DNA from: Callipepla californica brunnescens | Taxonomy: Eukaryota; Chordata; Aves; Galliformes; Odontophoridae | DNA: 64,000 bases | Direction: 5' to 3' | Assembly: GCA_023055505.1 (NCBI GenBank) | Contig: JALIRH010000002.1 | Span: 54,245,733 to 54,309,732, forward strand | Part shown: piece after piece, positions 12,136-24,452 of the stretch | How positions within the stretch are numbered: the stretch's first letter is position 1 | Layout: the number at the start of each line of letters is the position of its first letter | Notes under the pieces: model-generated | What the model saw: only the letters and a program-made list of their open reading frames with translations | Database searches by the model: none | What the model was told of the DNA's origin: nothing | Program-made: the position numbers and the translations under genes

Positions 12136-13849
12136 AACCTTGATCTGTATCTACTGCCTTTGAACATAAGCATTCAGGTGTATCCCAGTTAATTCCTGGA
12201 CTAAAACTGCTAACAAGAGAGGCAAATGTGGTGGTTCAGTGGAAACCAGGTAGAACTGATGGCTAATATTGAGTGAGCAACTCACAAGCTTGAATAGCCA
12301 CTGACAAGTGCAAGATTCAAAGCAGTTTGACGTTCATGTGAAGATTTCCGTATTCTTTTGCTGAAGTCCTGAAAGGGCTTCTTGTCTGGTAGTGGTATTT
12401 CTCTTTGCCCTCTTTCTAAACCTAAAGAGCTTTCATATTTTTTTATCCCATTGCTTTATCCAGATGCTTTTCAGATGCAAGTTGAGCAGCTACTTGAAGG
12501 ATCAGACCATTGAATATTTTCTTTTATTTGAAGGAATCAAAATAATTGCCCCTCAAGACCAAGTTTGAAGATTCATCCTTAGAAGGCTTTAACTTGAACT
12601 TTATCTCTTCTTCCCCCATAGCTCTTACTCTAACAATGAGTGATCTGGAGTAGGTGCTGCTGCACTCAGCAGATGGGATTAAACAAATCACGTAAGCCTA
12701 GGTACTCTGGACTTTGGTTTTGCAGTAGCACATCTGCTTTCTTTTGAAGCTTCCCTTTTTGCTGTGCCATGGCAACAGTGGACATCAGAGACAGCTGTTT
12801 ATGCTTTTACATTCAAAGTTATCAACCTTATTTACTTCTTTGCAAAGTTTAAGTAAAATCAGTCCTGTTACTGTATTGCCCCATACTGAATAGAAACTAC
12901 TAAGAATAATAAGGGTACCAGTGTAAAACTTCTGTTGCTAAATATAATAAGGCCTTTTTAAGGACAACAATGAAGAGATGTGCCACTTTGTTATTCACAC
13001 ATCTGTTCCAGGTGAGAATGTTAATCTTACTTGAGAAATAATATATTTTCTATGGCTTTCAGATTTTGTTCCGTGCGTTTCTTAAAGCTTTGCCATTGGA
13101 TGTAGTTCAGTTATGCTCTCCCATAAAAAGAAAGGATGTTGTTTGAGCTACTGCTGGTTGTTCAATTTGTAAACTTTAGGAAAATAGGAAAATTGTTCTT
13201 TTGGGGGATTTTATACTTGCAGACTAGCAAAAGAGCTTAAGTACTGTATTAGTCATGGATTTCATTGGAGTGGTAAAAGTTCTTATGGGATGAGAAAATT
13301 GCCATTTCAGTTCACAGTAGTGCCTGATGCCTTTTTGTTAAGTTAGTGGCTACTGATGCGCTTTGAGCTGTGGAACTGATACAACACTGGTTTGCAGAAA
13401 GATCTATGTTTTTTATTTCAAAATAATTCTGTCTTATTCTAATTCTGGTGCCGTATTCTGTTGTGCCATCCAGATGACACAACTCTTACAGATATGTTTG
13501 ATTCTTGTCTAATAGCATCAATTGTTACACAGATCTCAGCTTAATATTTAGAAGTAATATATCTTACTTAGTACACGTAATAAATAGTACACTTTAGAAA
13601 GTGGCACAGTTTAATGGAGTTCAATTTTTCATTTTATAATCGTTTTTTGTGCAGAAGTTACCTACTCTTTGTAACTTTTATTCTGCTGTTGCCTTCCATA
13701 GGAGGGTAATAATATATATATTTTAAGTGAATGAAATTAGATCTATTTGCAATTAACTCAAATCAGAGTTTTCGAACAGTAGCAGCCCAGCTTCAGAAAG
13801 TGAGTAATCTTAAAAAATTTAACTTCTGAAAGCACTATTATGAACACTT

Positions 13850-14100
13850 CGTTAAAAAAAAGGTTAATTCTTCAAAGTAAGTAAAAAATTTAATAATTTT
13901 TGTAAATGATCATGTGGTAATTATTAAACTAATATGTAATTAGCATTTTCTAATGACAATCATAATCTTGACGAATGCTTTCATTCATTTTGTTCTGATC
14001 ATTAAAGACTTTAAAAGCACTGATTTTTGTTAACTGAGTCCCTTGGCTATTCGTCAGTGATGCAATTCAACTTAATACTCCAGTGGCCAGTAATCAGAGA
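13850..14100. promoter_or_regulatory. Candidate conserved non-coding element (texture only)
   Basis: Repeat-free AT-rich block with TAATTA cores at 13918-13923 and 13937-13942, a TAATGACAATCATAATC run just after, an ATGATCAT-type site and 'attcattttgttctgatcatta'. Homeodomain and SOX-like sites at this density are typical of distal enhancers, but AT-rich background can imitate them. No conservation data are available here. Confidence 0.25.
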
Positions 14101-15809
14101 ATTGTCTATTGAATGAAGGAAATTTTGTCACCATCCTTAACACAGCTGATAGGTAGAACTGTAAGAGCATCCATCTGATGCATATTCATTTCTCTTCTAA
14201 AATGGCGGATTATACCAATTTTGGGATGCTTTAAATGATGAAAATTCTGCAAATATTTTGCCAATAGTATATTCTCTGAGGTTGTTCAGGTCCAGTATTT
14301 TTTGAAAAGCTGGACCAGAGATAGATTGTATTCATCTGAATAGTTGTCTTTATTATTAACTTCTTAAAGGTTTGAATGTTGTTGTAGGTTTGTTGTTTTT
14401 TTTCTAGTAAAAGATGCACACTGCCTTTTCCTTATAAGTAATGTACCTATTCTGGTGAATTCCTGTGGACAGCCATGATCTATGACATTATCTATGAGCT
14501 TGATTCTATTAGTTGGTGCTTAATTTCCATCAGAGGTGATGAACATGGCATAGCTGAATGTTCTTGAATGTTCTTTGTACAGACAGCACATCCTTTAGTC
14601 AGTGATGGTGCTTCAGTCCCATCACTTATCCATCAGCTTGGCCTAAGTCCTTTCCCCTTGTGATTCCCCCTGTGTGTTAGAACTCTGTCATGGCCAACAT
14701 ATTCTCCTCAGCCTCAGGTGCTGCCCTCACTTTCTGGTGAGCAGCTTGACCTTCTCCTTTTTTAGGCACACTGTCCTACAAAGGCCCAACCTCAAGTCTT
14801 CCCCTGCAGTTGGAAAGAAATTATTTTATATTTGCAGAAAGTGAAAGATGAAACACGCATACAAAAAATACTGTGCTGTGATACATAGTCACCAAAATAT
14901 TTCTGTGTTTTTGTTTACTATAGACTATGAGTTTGTGCAGAGCCAGAATGAGTTCAGAAATGAAGGACAGATGATCAGTACTGTGGATAAGGACAGCATG
15001 TTCTTCTGCTTTATTTAGCACTAAGCACATTAATGGGTGCTCAATAAGTGGTAATGATTTTGGAGACGTGATGATTGATGTTTCCTGGATCAGAATGGAG
15101 AGGTTTTGTTTAAGAACAGCCCAGCTGGCACAGTGAGCCTCTTTTGAAACTAGTTGTGATCAAAATATGTCAAAGCCATATCTTTAAAATACAGTAAGAA
15201 AGACTTCTGTCAGCAGGTTGCTTAATTCATGTTAATAGTAAACTATCAACTGTATCTTTGATTATTCATCCTTCCTGTCACACCATGTTCCTATCAGTGA
15301 GTTAGAGTGTTGCTCTTTTTTCTGGTTTCCAGATATTGTTTCCTTTGTTGTAAACATACTGGTCTCAAAAAAGATTCAGGAAGATGTAAAAGGTACTGAA
15401 AAGGGAGAATTGCATATTTCTTTGCACAGAAAATTGTGCCACATATATGTTCTGGATAGCTAATATTTAGAGAGAAAACTATCATCTGTTCTCTAAGTAA
15501 ATCATCCGTGTGTCTCAGTAATCCATTCTCCACAGCCAGAGCAGCCCTCAGCAGCACTGGGAGAGCCCCAGACTCCAGGATCAGAAGGCAGACACCTCTC
15601 TTTGTGGTCTCTGGTGATTGTTCCTCTCAAAGAAAAGATGCATTCACCTTTTGAATTGAGGAGACTGCTTCCAAACTGAGGTGAGGAGGCTGCTGAGGTA
15701 CCTAGTGCAAGTTCTTAGCAAAGCCAGTTAAAGCCAGACTTGTCATTTGTAATATTTTCCTGGTTAAAAAAGTAAGTGACAATTAAAAAAGAAAGTAGGC
15801 AAATTTAAC

Positions 15810-15872
15810 TTTCTTTCTCTCCCCCTTTCCTTCAGCCCACCTCCTACTCCTCCCTTTCTCTCTCCCCCCAGC
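15810..15872. repeat. Polypyrimidine tract (plus strand)
   Basis: Almost purely C and T over about 60 bp (CTTTCTTTCTCTCCCCCTTT and similar), interrupted by a few purines. Tracts like this can form intramolecular triplex DNA. It may equally be simple-sequence drift. Confidence 0.7.
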
Positions 15873-17306
15873 ATTTTTTCACTCATAAGAAAAATAAATC
15901 AATTACAGTCTCCTTTCTGACCTTTTAGTTTGTCATGTATGTTTTTCTTTGGGTTTTTAATGCTTTTTGGATACCCTCAAGAGGAAAGTAAAATTTCTTA
16001 CAGAAAACCTCACATAGTTGATTACACTTTAAAAAAAAAAAAAAAAAGCAATTCATTTTGAATGTGGTGAGCATACTTAGGGAGTGAAAATAAATAAATT
16101 TAATTTTTTTGTAATTTGGAAACTTTTCTTTCTAAATCTGTATCAGAATAATTTTTGGAATTTAAACATGAAAATATGCACTGTTAGTTGTGTTGTAATA
16201 ATCGGAATCTATCAAAAATACTGTAAATATCCAGAGTGGACATTTCTTATTGTGTTGATGTGTAGCTACAGCAACCCTTGAACCAGGGTTATTGACAAAA
16301 TAGATTGCAACAGCTCCAGAAGAGCTGTGTCTGAATGCATTTAGGCAGCTTTAATTCCTGAATTAATTATACAATACACTATAATGCTACAAAGAAGAAG
16401 CCATTAAAGTCATCTCTGTCAAAGGGAATTTGTACATCGCGGAGTAGATTACGGCATGTAGTCACAGCAGCGAGTCTGGCATGGTTGCAGTGCGTTGTAA
16501 AGAAAGATTGACTGCCCCAAGAAGAGTCTCTCCTAACCTCCTCTGGGTATGATGGAGGCTGCAGAGTGTCAGTATTACCAATCTCACATGTTGCTGTATA
16601 TCTTGTATTTTTTTTCCTTAGGTGGTAATTTCAGCGCTATGTTGCTTGCATACATTTCATTGAATTTTCCCCTTTTCCACACAGAATTGAAAAATGTAAT
16701 CTCTCTTGCTTAACCATTTGACTCAAGCAGCTTGAGACATGAAACCTTCAAACATTCTGGCTAATTAAATGTTTCAAAAGACTGTAATGATTGGTAGCAC
16801 CATAGTGTTGTAAAACCTGTCAAGAAGAAGGACTGTCCTTGTCTGCCCCTCACTCTGTCCCCTCTGAGTAACTGTCTGAGAAGGCAGAGACAGAATTTTG
16901 CTTGCTCCCTACTCACCTCACTTCTTAAGCAATTCAATTGAGGCACTGATCTTTTACTGAGCGCCCATTTTACCAACTGTTCAGAACCTGTTTACCCTTT
17001 CAAAATGCCCGTGCATCCATAAAGAAATCTGGTTCCTAATGGCAATCATAATATCATCATGTGTTGCTCATCACGGCTGGTAGACGTTTCAAAAAAATTA
17101 GACTATTCCTCACAGAGGTATTCTGCTCCGTGAGGGATAGAGCCTCTTGCCAACAACACACAAAACAAATGGCTGGGCCAAGGGCCTGAAGGCGTTTCCT
17201 GAAAAGAAATCGGGAAAGAATACTCTTCCTAGCAGCTTTTGGTCTGTTTGTTGTTGTGTTATCTTTTTTTTTTTTTTTTAATGATGCTTTGCTGCTCTTT
17301 GTTACT

Positions 17307-17338
17307 TTCTTCTGTTCTACTTTTCTTCTGTTCTACTT
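17307..17338. repeat. Perfect 16-bp tandem duplication
   Basis: TTCTTCTGTTCTACTT occurs twice without a gap (17307-17322 and 17323-17338) inside a pyrimidine-rich strand, just downstream of a T16 tract. Slippage is the simplest origin. Confidence 0.9.
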
Positions 17339-19543
17339 CTGTCTCTCCTTTTCTTTTGCCTGCTGTTACAATAGAGCGTTCCTGTGAAAAGGGATTTAGC
17401 AGTGCATAGGTTTACATGACCTGTAAAAATTCCTCACAAATATTGCTCCATCATTGCTTAGTAGAAATGCAGCACTTCTGCTGCCACAGAGCTCTTGACT
17501 GAAGACGTTAGTCACGTATAGGCCCCTGGATAGTTCCTTTGTGCTGGAGTAAATTTTACTTAAATTTTTTTATTTGGAATGAGAATAATCATGTTTGCAT
17601 GTAGCACAGGCACTTTGGCATCCCCAGCATCTCAGCCACTTTATGCTCTCTTTTTTTATATATACTGTTATTATTATAGCAGTTGTCCAAACATGCAATC
17701 ACATTGTACAGTCTGTCTGGAAGTTCTAATTCTGATGAGAGCAGAGGTGGGAAGAAGGAAGTGGCAAATTGAGAGTTTTAGTATTTTAAATTCAGCGTTC
17801 TGTGTGTTCCAAAGTCCTTCACTGTGATCACATTACTGGAAAGTGTAAGTGGTCTCAGAGATGCAGAACTTGAAAATGATATTAAGTCAATTTGGTATGT
17901 GGATACTATGGACTTCCTTTTACATCACCCCGATGTTGACTGCCATTTTAACCCACAATGTCTTTGCATTAGCTCGGAGACCTTTAGCTGCCATGGTACT
18001 AGCAGGTGCCACTTGCATATTATGAAATACTACTCTCTGACTAGTGCTCCTTAAAGGAGGACATTTAATACATGCACTGAAAATTACATGGAATTCAGCA
18101 TTTGAGGAATTTCAAGCTTGTGGCCAGGGACACAGAATGGAAAGCACTGACTGTTAAATAACATACAAATTAACTACCCACAACTTTAACTCAAGGAACA
18201 GATTAATATATCTGTCAGAAATGCCTATCCTCCTAAAAATATATTGTAATCTTAACATGGTTCTGTAGCCCAGTAAAGACTCAGTGATATCAGCATAAAT
18301 GATTTTATCTAGTATTTTTCTTTTCAAGATAAATCCAAAGGTGTTAAGATCACATTGGTTTTACGGTCATATTTGATATATGATAATATCATCTGTGTCT
18401 GCAGAATTTATGATATTAATATGAGGAGAATGGTGGGATTATTATTATGGGTCACACAGTATTACAGATCCCAATAATAGTACACCTAAAAAAAGAAAAA
18501 CTGTCAGCTGTAGTGTAGTGTCAGCGCCCATCTTTTCAAGCTGTTGTAGTTCACATTAGAAAGAAGGCCGTTTTAGCTAGGAGCATAACAATCTCATTGT
18601 ATTAATCATTTTCTGTGTTTAAGCAATATGAGGAGGTCTGCTTTCAATGACAGAAATAAAGTCCTGGAAGGGAACAGTCTGTGAAATAAACTCTGAAGGG
18701 ACAGTGTGACTGCCTCTCCTTACTCCCCATGGCCTAATTAAATGGTGAAGAAATTTAAAAACAAAAAGACATTAAATATAAAGAGACATTAGCAACAGGA
18801 AGGGTGTGGCAGAAACATCATGATGTGTATGTGGTGCTTCATTTGGGGGAACATGAAGGTGCTGAGAGGCAAAGCTGCTAATCACTGTGTTTTGAAAAAA
18901 TTGGGCAGTGACAATATTCCTCAGTCTTATCTAGTATTTTCCTTTTGCAGTCTTCTGCAGCAATCTAATGGCAACAGAAAGACACACTTACATCTCTCAT
19001 TGCCATCCTACTGGTAGTTTTTAATTAATAGCATGTACGTGAATAAACAATTTGTAATTCCGATTTTCAACATGCGTACATATCTATGTTCTTTTTCCTG
19101 TACAGGAATTAGCACTGGACCTAGACCTTTGCTTGATCGTCTATCTATGTGTATTTGAAAAAGAGTTTTTTGGTTTTTTTTTGCACTGAGATGCCTGTTG
19201 ATGAAAAACAGTTGAGCTGTTGATTGGCCTTTTGAAAATGAGAGGTTTGACTTTGCTGAACTGCTGAACTCCAAAATGGCAAATGCTTGACTTGGCTTGG
19301 CAGCAACGAGATCATTCCTGGGTGTGGGTGTACCCCTCTCTAGGGTAGAGATCTCCCACTGCCATGAGGATTCCTTCCTTCCCTTGCAGAGTTGTGTTGG
19401 AGCTTTGCCTCCCTGGTTGCTCCAGTTCAACAGTCACAAGTTCTGCGCACTGAAGGAATAGCTCATATCAAATGAATACATAAATCCATGCACAGGAAGT
19501 GTGGCTTAGTGTAGCAGAAATGCTAAGTCACACCCTGCAACAG

Positions 19544-19856
19544 TGATTGAGCACCTGGTGGGAAGGCAGGGCCAACCCAGGGGAGCACAGGTGCATGCAG
19601 TGTACCTGAGTAACAGAAATGGGTGGAGTCAGGATCCACCCCTTCCCAGACCTCATTTAAGGATTGGCAGTGGAGGTGAGAGTATCTCTTGTTGGTGATT
19701 CCTGCCTGTCTGAGTCCTTCTAGATGTAAGTAGTTGCTTTCCTTTATTTCTGTGGCTGCTGCATTTGGGCTTGTTCTCATCTTCTCTAGTTGAAGACTCT
19801 GCCACCCTGCTATTATTGTGGTACTTTCCATCCCATTATAGCATTATGCTCAATCT
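19544..19856 (+). mobile_element. Candidate solo LTR or short inverted-terminus element
   Basis: This GC-richer segment of about 312 bp stands out from its surroundings. It starts TGATTGAGCACCTGGTGGGA and carries 'ggtggagtcaggatccacccctt' (a short internal inverted repeat). An ATTTAAGG TATA-like box lies at 19655-19662, followed by CT-rich sequence as in an LTR U3-R arrangement. The edges carry 9-bp inverted copies, GATTGAGCA at 19545-19553 and TGCTCAATC at 19847-19855. I see no target-site duplication and no clear CA end, so element class and boundaries are uncertain. A 102-codon minus-strand open frame crossing it is not convincing as a gene. No retroviral internal region lies beside it, so if it is an LTR it is solitary. 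Confidence 0.4.
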
Positions 19857-22259
19857 GTGCTTGGCCAAGGATTATGCTATAGAGATTTTTTTTTTTTCTC
19901 TCCAGAGTAGTATTGTGTTAAACCATTCAGACAAGTGAGATTCAGTGCTCTTGTGGCACTTGCAGCACCTGTCTGAGAGTCCAGCAGGAGGATGAGCTGT
20001 AGCTGTATGAGGCACCACATAACTTTTAAACACTAATCTTTCAGGAAAGTTTCTAAACAAACTTAGCAGAGAAAGATATCACAATTCTGTGAGCATCTGA
20101 TTCAGCCAGTGGAACCATCCATAGAAGTGGTCTGATGGTCAGCTCTTCTTCCTTAATTTATGCGTTCTTGTTTTAAGAAAAGTGTTGGAACTGTTTCCAA
20201 GTGGGTCGTAAGAGTGCTGGTGTTTGCTTCCTTTGAATGCAGATACCACAGCTCGTGCAAATGGAGCCAACTCATGAGGTGAATGTGCGGAAGTTTCTGT
20301 GTCTGCTCATCCTCCATGTGCATCCTTACGAAGCATCTGTACTAAACATGGAGAGTACTCTCTCCTATGCTATGCAAATATCAGGTCACGAGCACCAGAA
20401 AAAATTGCCAAAAAAATTGGCCCTGACTCTTCTCTACCAGACAAATTACCCGAGCTCACTGAGAAAACAGGGCACATTGTTTGAGGTATGGTAGAGTGAA
20501 AAAATTCCCTCTATGTGCATTTTGTCATTAGAATTTATGTCTCAAAGACAGGTCTTCCTGGAGACTCGCCTACAACATTTAGCCTTGTACTACCTTGAGT
20601 AGCATTTGTCTTTCAGACAAACTTCAGCCAGTCAGGATTGAACGCCATTGCACAGAATGGTGCAGTTTTAATTCTTAAGGCAGTAAATATTAGGGGAAGA
20701 AATACTGGGAGATGAGAGTTATCTTCCAGGTTGTTGTGGGCTTTTTTTTGTTTGGTTTTTCTTTTTTCTGAAGAGGAAGGAATGATATTCATCAACTTGT
20801 TCTAGAAATAGTGCAGTCGCTGTGGTTCTGCAAGCTACCATCACCTTTCACTGCTATTGTGCAAAGATTTCTACGTTACTAAATTAATTCTATTGGACAA
20901 AGTTTTGATTGTGATGTGTATTTAAAAATAGGATATGAGGAAGAAGTAGAAGCTGCTTGCTGAGAATGAAAATCATAAGAAAATCTGTGAAGGGAGAAAG
21001 CACTTGCTTCTGTATGGGTAGTGGTATATGTGGCTGTACAGTTACTGTGTTAGCATCTGTTATGTTATTTTGTGTGAAAAAGCATCATACTTGGTTTTTT
21101 AAGCATACATGTTGCTTAGTGTAATAGTCGTGAGTTTCACACATCCCAAAGGATGGGCATATTCTGTATGTATTATGCTTTTCTGTGCTTTGTTATTGCC
21201 AGGAGGTTGAAATCAATACCGCTTTTTCTTTCTGATAATTAAAAGGATGGTTTATCTTTATATGGATCTTTAATTCTAATAAGCTAATAATTCTGATTTT
21301 AGCTACTATTATCTTAATAGCTAAGCCTTCTTAAACATTTTTATCATAATTTCTTTGGATAGTGTTGCCATTTTTTTCAGCTTGTATGAATCCTTGCTCT
21401 ATAGTGACGTCTGCTGGAAATGGTAAAATGAAGTGTGCATGGACACGTTTAAGCTCCTTAATACAGGGCTGCTTGTTCTTTTTCCGTGTGTGAAGCTTGG
21501 ACAGCTTTACATTTTTCCATTTGTTAAACAAGTGGCGTTTCTCCACCGGAGGTGGTAGAATTTTGGTTTTATGTAGTGGCAAACACAAGTTTTTTGCCTT
21601 GCAGATAATTCCAGCAGCGTAGTTCACAGCACTTGCTCAGAGTTTGTCATAAAGGTTGATAGAAGTCATCAAGTTCTGAGAAGTAACTGTGTGAGCTTTG
21701 CATCAGGTCCATAGTGAGGTACTCTGATTCTGTTATTCAGCACTGCTTACTGTCAATTCTGTCACTAATATGCAAATAATTACAGGGGATTAAGTGAAAG
21801 AAATTTATATTTTTAATCTAGCATTTAGAATTAGGATATATTTGCTGTGTGTTTTTTTAAAACTATATCATTCAAAATAGACACTGGGCATTTTGCATTA
21901 GACATAGAAAAGGAAAATAATGATCCCATTTTTAAATGAATTCAAAAAGCAATCTGATCTTAGTTCTTGCAATGCAGAGCAAATAAAATAAAAACTATCA
22001 TACTTTATTTACTAACCGATGAATTGAATTGTCCGCCTTTTATTACAGATATAAAGCAAAGACTATGAAGAGGCAATCATTTTCGGGGCTATCAGACTTT
22101 CAGTAACATCTCTTGTGGTTTAAATAACAGATAGTTTAAGTGTTTTTCCATTACCTTTGTGTAAATGAAAAATGCATAAAATATTTTAACAAGGCAAAGT
22201 AATCCAAGGAGATTGTTATTTTGTGTTACAAATTAGGTTATTTCTGTCATAAAATTAAA

Positions 22260-22590
22260 GGAAAAAAAATCAACGCAAGGACATCTCGGCTTAATATCAT
22301 TTACCAGAAGGAACATGTAACAGATTTAATGAGCTAGCAGGTCACCTGAATCCAGCTGTTTCCAACCAGCTTTATGAAACGGAGAATGCAGCTAACGGTA
22401 GGAGGTAAGCATTATTACAAGCTCTCAAGGAGTTACAAAATCGATTTCTGCTTGAATGAATTAATTTAGATTATCAATTTATAACCAGCTACACGAATCC
22501 CATCAACTCAACAATTCAGTGAATGATCAGACTCAGCCCTAGCAAGAGCTTAACAATTAGAGAGCTCTACAGTTATCTCCTGTCCTATGG
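22260..22590. promoter_or_regulatory. Candidate conserved non-coding element (texture only)
   Basis: Repeat-free block with balanced complexity. It has a CAGCTG E-box (in CCAGCTGTTT), the pairs CACCTGAATCCAGCTG and ACCAGCTTTATG, a TTAATTTAGATTATCAATTTAT homeodomain-like cluster (about 22460-22482) and ATCGATTT. Such mixtures of E-boxes and homeodomain cores are typical of neural or mesodermal enhancers. This is inferred from motif content alone. Confidence 0.3.
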
Positions 22591-24112
22591 TGTTGCTAAC
22601 AAAGTTCCGTAGTTTGACAGGAAGAGAAGGAAAATGTTTGCTTAAGGACATTGCAGGAGTGAAACACATCTTAGGAGAGGAAAAAGAGCAACTCCAGCAA
22701 AGCAACTATGTTCCTATGTCTTACTTTCCTGGGGATTTCTCCTAGGGTAACAGAAATGTTGAGATCCTTTTTTAGAAGGAGAAGACATACCTAGTGCATA
22801 GAGAAGACCATTCCATTTCAGTTCTGTTCTTCTAAAGAAAATAATTAAGGGTAGGATGCAGAAAAACAGTATTCGTGATGGTCTCATGCCCTAAAAGTTA
22901 ATGCAGGTAGTGTTACTAAAAACATCTTGCCTTTTAGGTGAAATGCAGCAGGCTGGTTCCTCTTCTTGGTACTAGTGCAGTCGTTTAAACCTGTGCAGAG
23001 AGAATGTAGATTGCCACAAAGCCAGCATGTTTCTGTTTTATCTTTACTTTGCTCAAGTGTTAAATGATTATCAGGTTATAAGTAACTGATGATACAGTCT
23101 GTACACGTTTTAATCTTTTACTTAGCCCTTACTTAGAATATTGCAGCATAGTTATGTGTAAAAGGACATTTGCTTTGCATCAGTTAGTGCTTTCTCTCTC
23201 TAAGTATAAAACATAGTGGTTAGGCTTTCTTGCCTGTTCAGTCATTTTTGGCACAGTCTTCATTATCATAGAAGACAAAAGTGGTACAGTAAGTACAGCA
23301 CTTTAATAGCAGCATATGATTTACCACAGGGACATTAAACTTAAATGAGTAATTGTGTTTATAAATATCCTTTAAGAGAAGCTAGGATTCTGGGTTTAAT
23401 AATCGGCATCAGTGCAATCAGCCTATTGTTGCCTGAAAATAATCTCGAATTATTACATTTTAGGGCTGAAAAAAAATCAATAGGGTTATATTTTTCTTTT
23501 TCTAAAAGGTACATTTGCAGTGAAGTGCTCAAAGAGTAATAGGCATGATGGCTCCTGTTGGAGACAAAATGAGTTGTGCCTACATCCTGTGGAAAGTATA
23601 CCACTAAAAGGACCTCAGATTCCTGACAGCTTTAAACCCCTCACAAAAACTGTTAAATAGCTCAGTTGTCCTAATGCTTCAAGAAAGGATATATATATTT
23701 TTTTTTTTTTTTGAAGTAGTGAAAATGCATCTTCTGAACAAACTTGGATGTGTTCATGTGGGCTACCGGTGATTTTTATTTCTTGTTTGGCTTGGCTGTA
23801 AACAGTTGCTTTCTCTAAATTCTCTCCAAACAGGCAAAAATTGAAGAAGGCAATGAAGGTTACTCTAGTGCAGTAACTAAAAGTTATGAGAAAGGTGTTT
23901 TTTTTTTGTTTTTTTTTGTTTTCTTTTTCCCTTGGTTTTTCTTTCTGCAATGTTAATTCTAATTTGACAACCTGATTATTGCTGTGTTCCTCATTATTTA
24001 TTTTTTTGGTGAAGTTCCATACTAGTACATGCAAAAGCTGGTGTTTGTGGCATGGTAGAATTTAAAGATCTCTAGCAGACCTGTAAGAAAAGGTTACTAT
24101 AGATCTCATTTG

Positions 24113-24136
24113 TTTTTTTTTTTTTTTTTTTTTTTT
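24113..24136. repeat. T24 homopolymer
   Basis: Uninterrupted run of 24 T residues, the longest homopolymer in the window. It could mark the poly(A) tail of a minus-strand retroposed copy, but no transcript-like sequence follows on the complement, so a simple slippage tract is more likely. Confidence 0.9.
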
Positions 24137-24434
24137 CCTTAACATATCTGAAATTGTCCTATTTTCAGCAGGGATGGGATTATTTTCTTCAGAGTGCCTG
24201 ATATGATTTGGTTTTGGTTTTATGTTTTGGTTCCAGGAGAAAAGCCATGTTGATAACACACTGAACACACTGAAGTTTAGAGCTGGTGGTCGGCATTGCT
24301 GCACAGAGTCAAGGCTATTTGCAGTGAAGGGCTCAGTGAGCTGGGGAAGAAGCAGAATTAGGATAGCTGACTTAAACTGGCCAAAGGGATATTCCATACC
24401 TTACAGTATCATGTGGAGGGAATGGATTTTTGAA

Positions 24435-24452
24435 GGGGGGGGGGGGGAGGGA
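24435..24452 (+). repeat. G13 tract, G-quadruplex-capable
   Basis: Thirteen consecutive G followed by A, GGG and AG. A run this long can fold as a G-quadruplex without loops from separate tracts, but is also prone to sequencing length error. It lies in a strand with no recognised gene. Confidence 0.85.

Larger units (their letters stand above)
12136..19543. other. AT-rich non-coding DNA
   Basis: No gene or large repeat recognised. Small features are a 10-bp tandem duplication GAATGTTCTT (14556-14575), a pyrimidine tract (15810-15872), an A17 (16031-16047), a T16 (17264-17279) and a perfect 16-bp tandem duplication (17307-17338). The segment 13850-14100 is repeat-free and rich in homeodomain cores, and is listed separately. 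Confidence 0.55.

Noticed and set aside
23615..24034. 139-codon lysine-rich minus-strand open frame
   Set aside because: Its lysine runs come from the complement of T-tracts, so it is a composition artefact.
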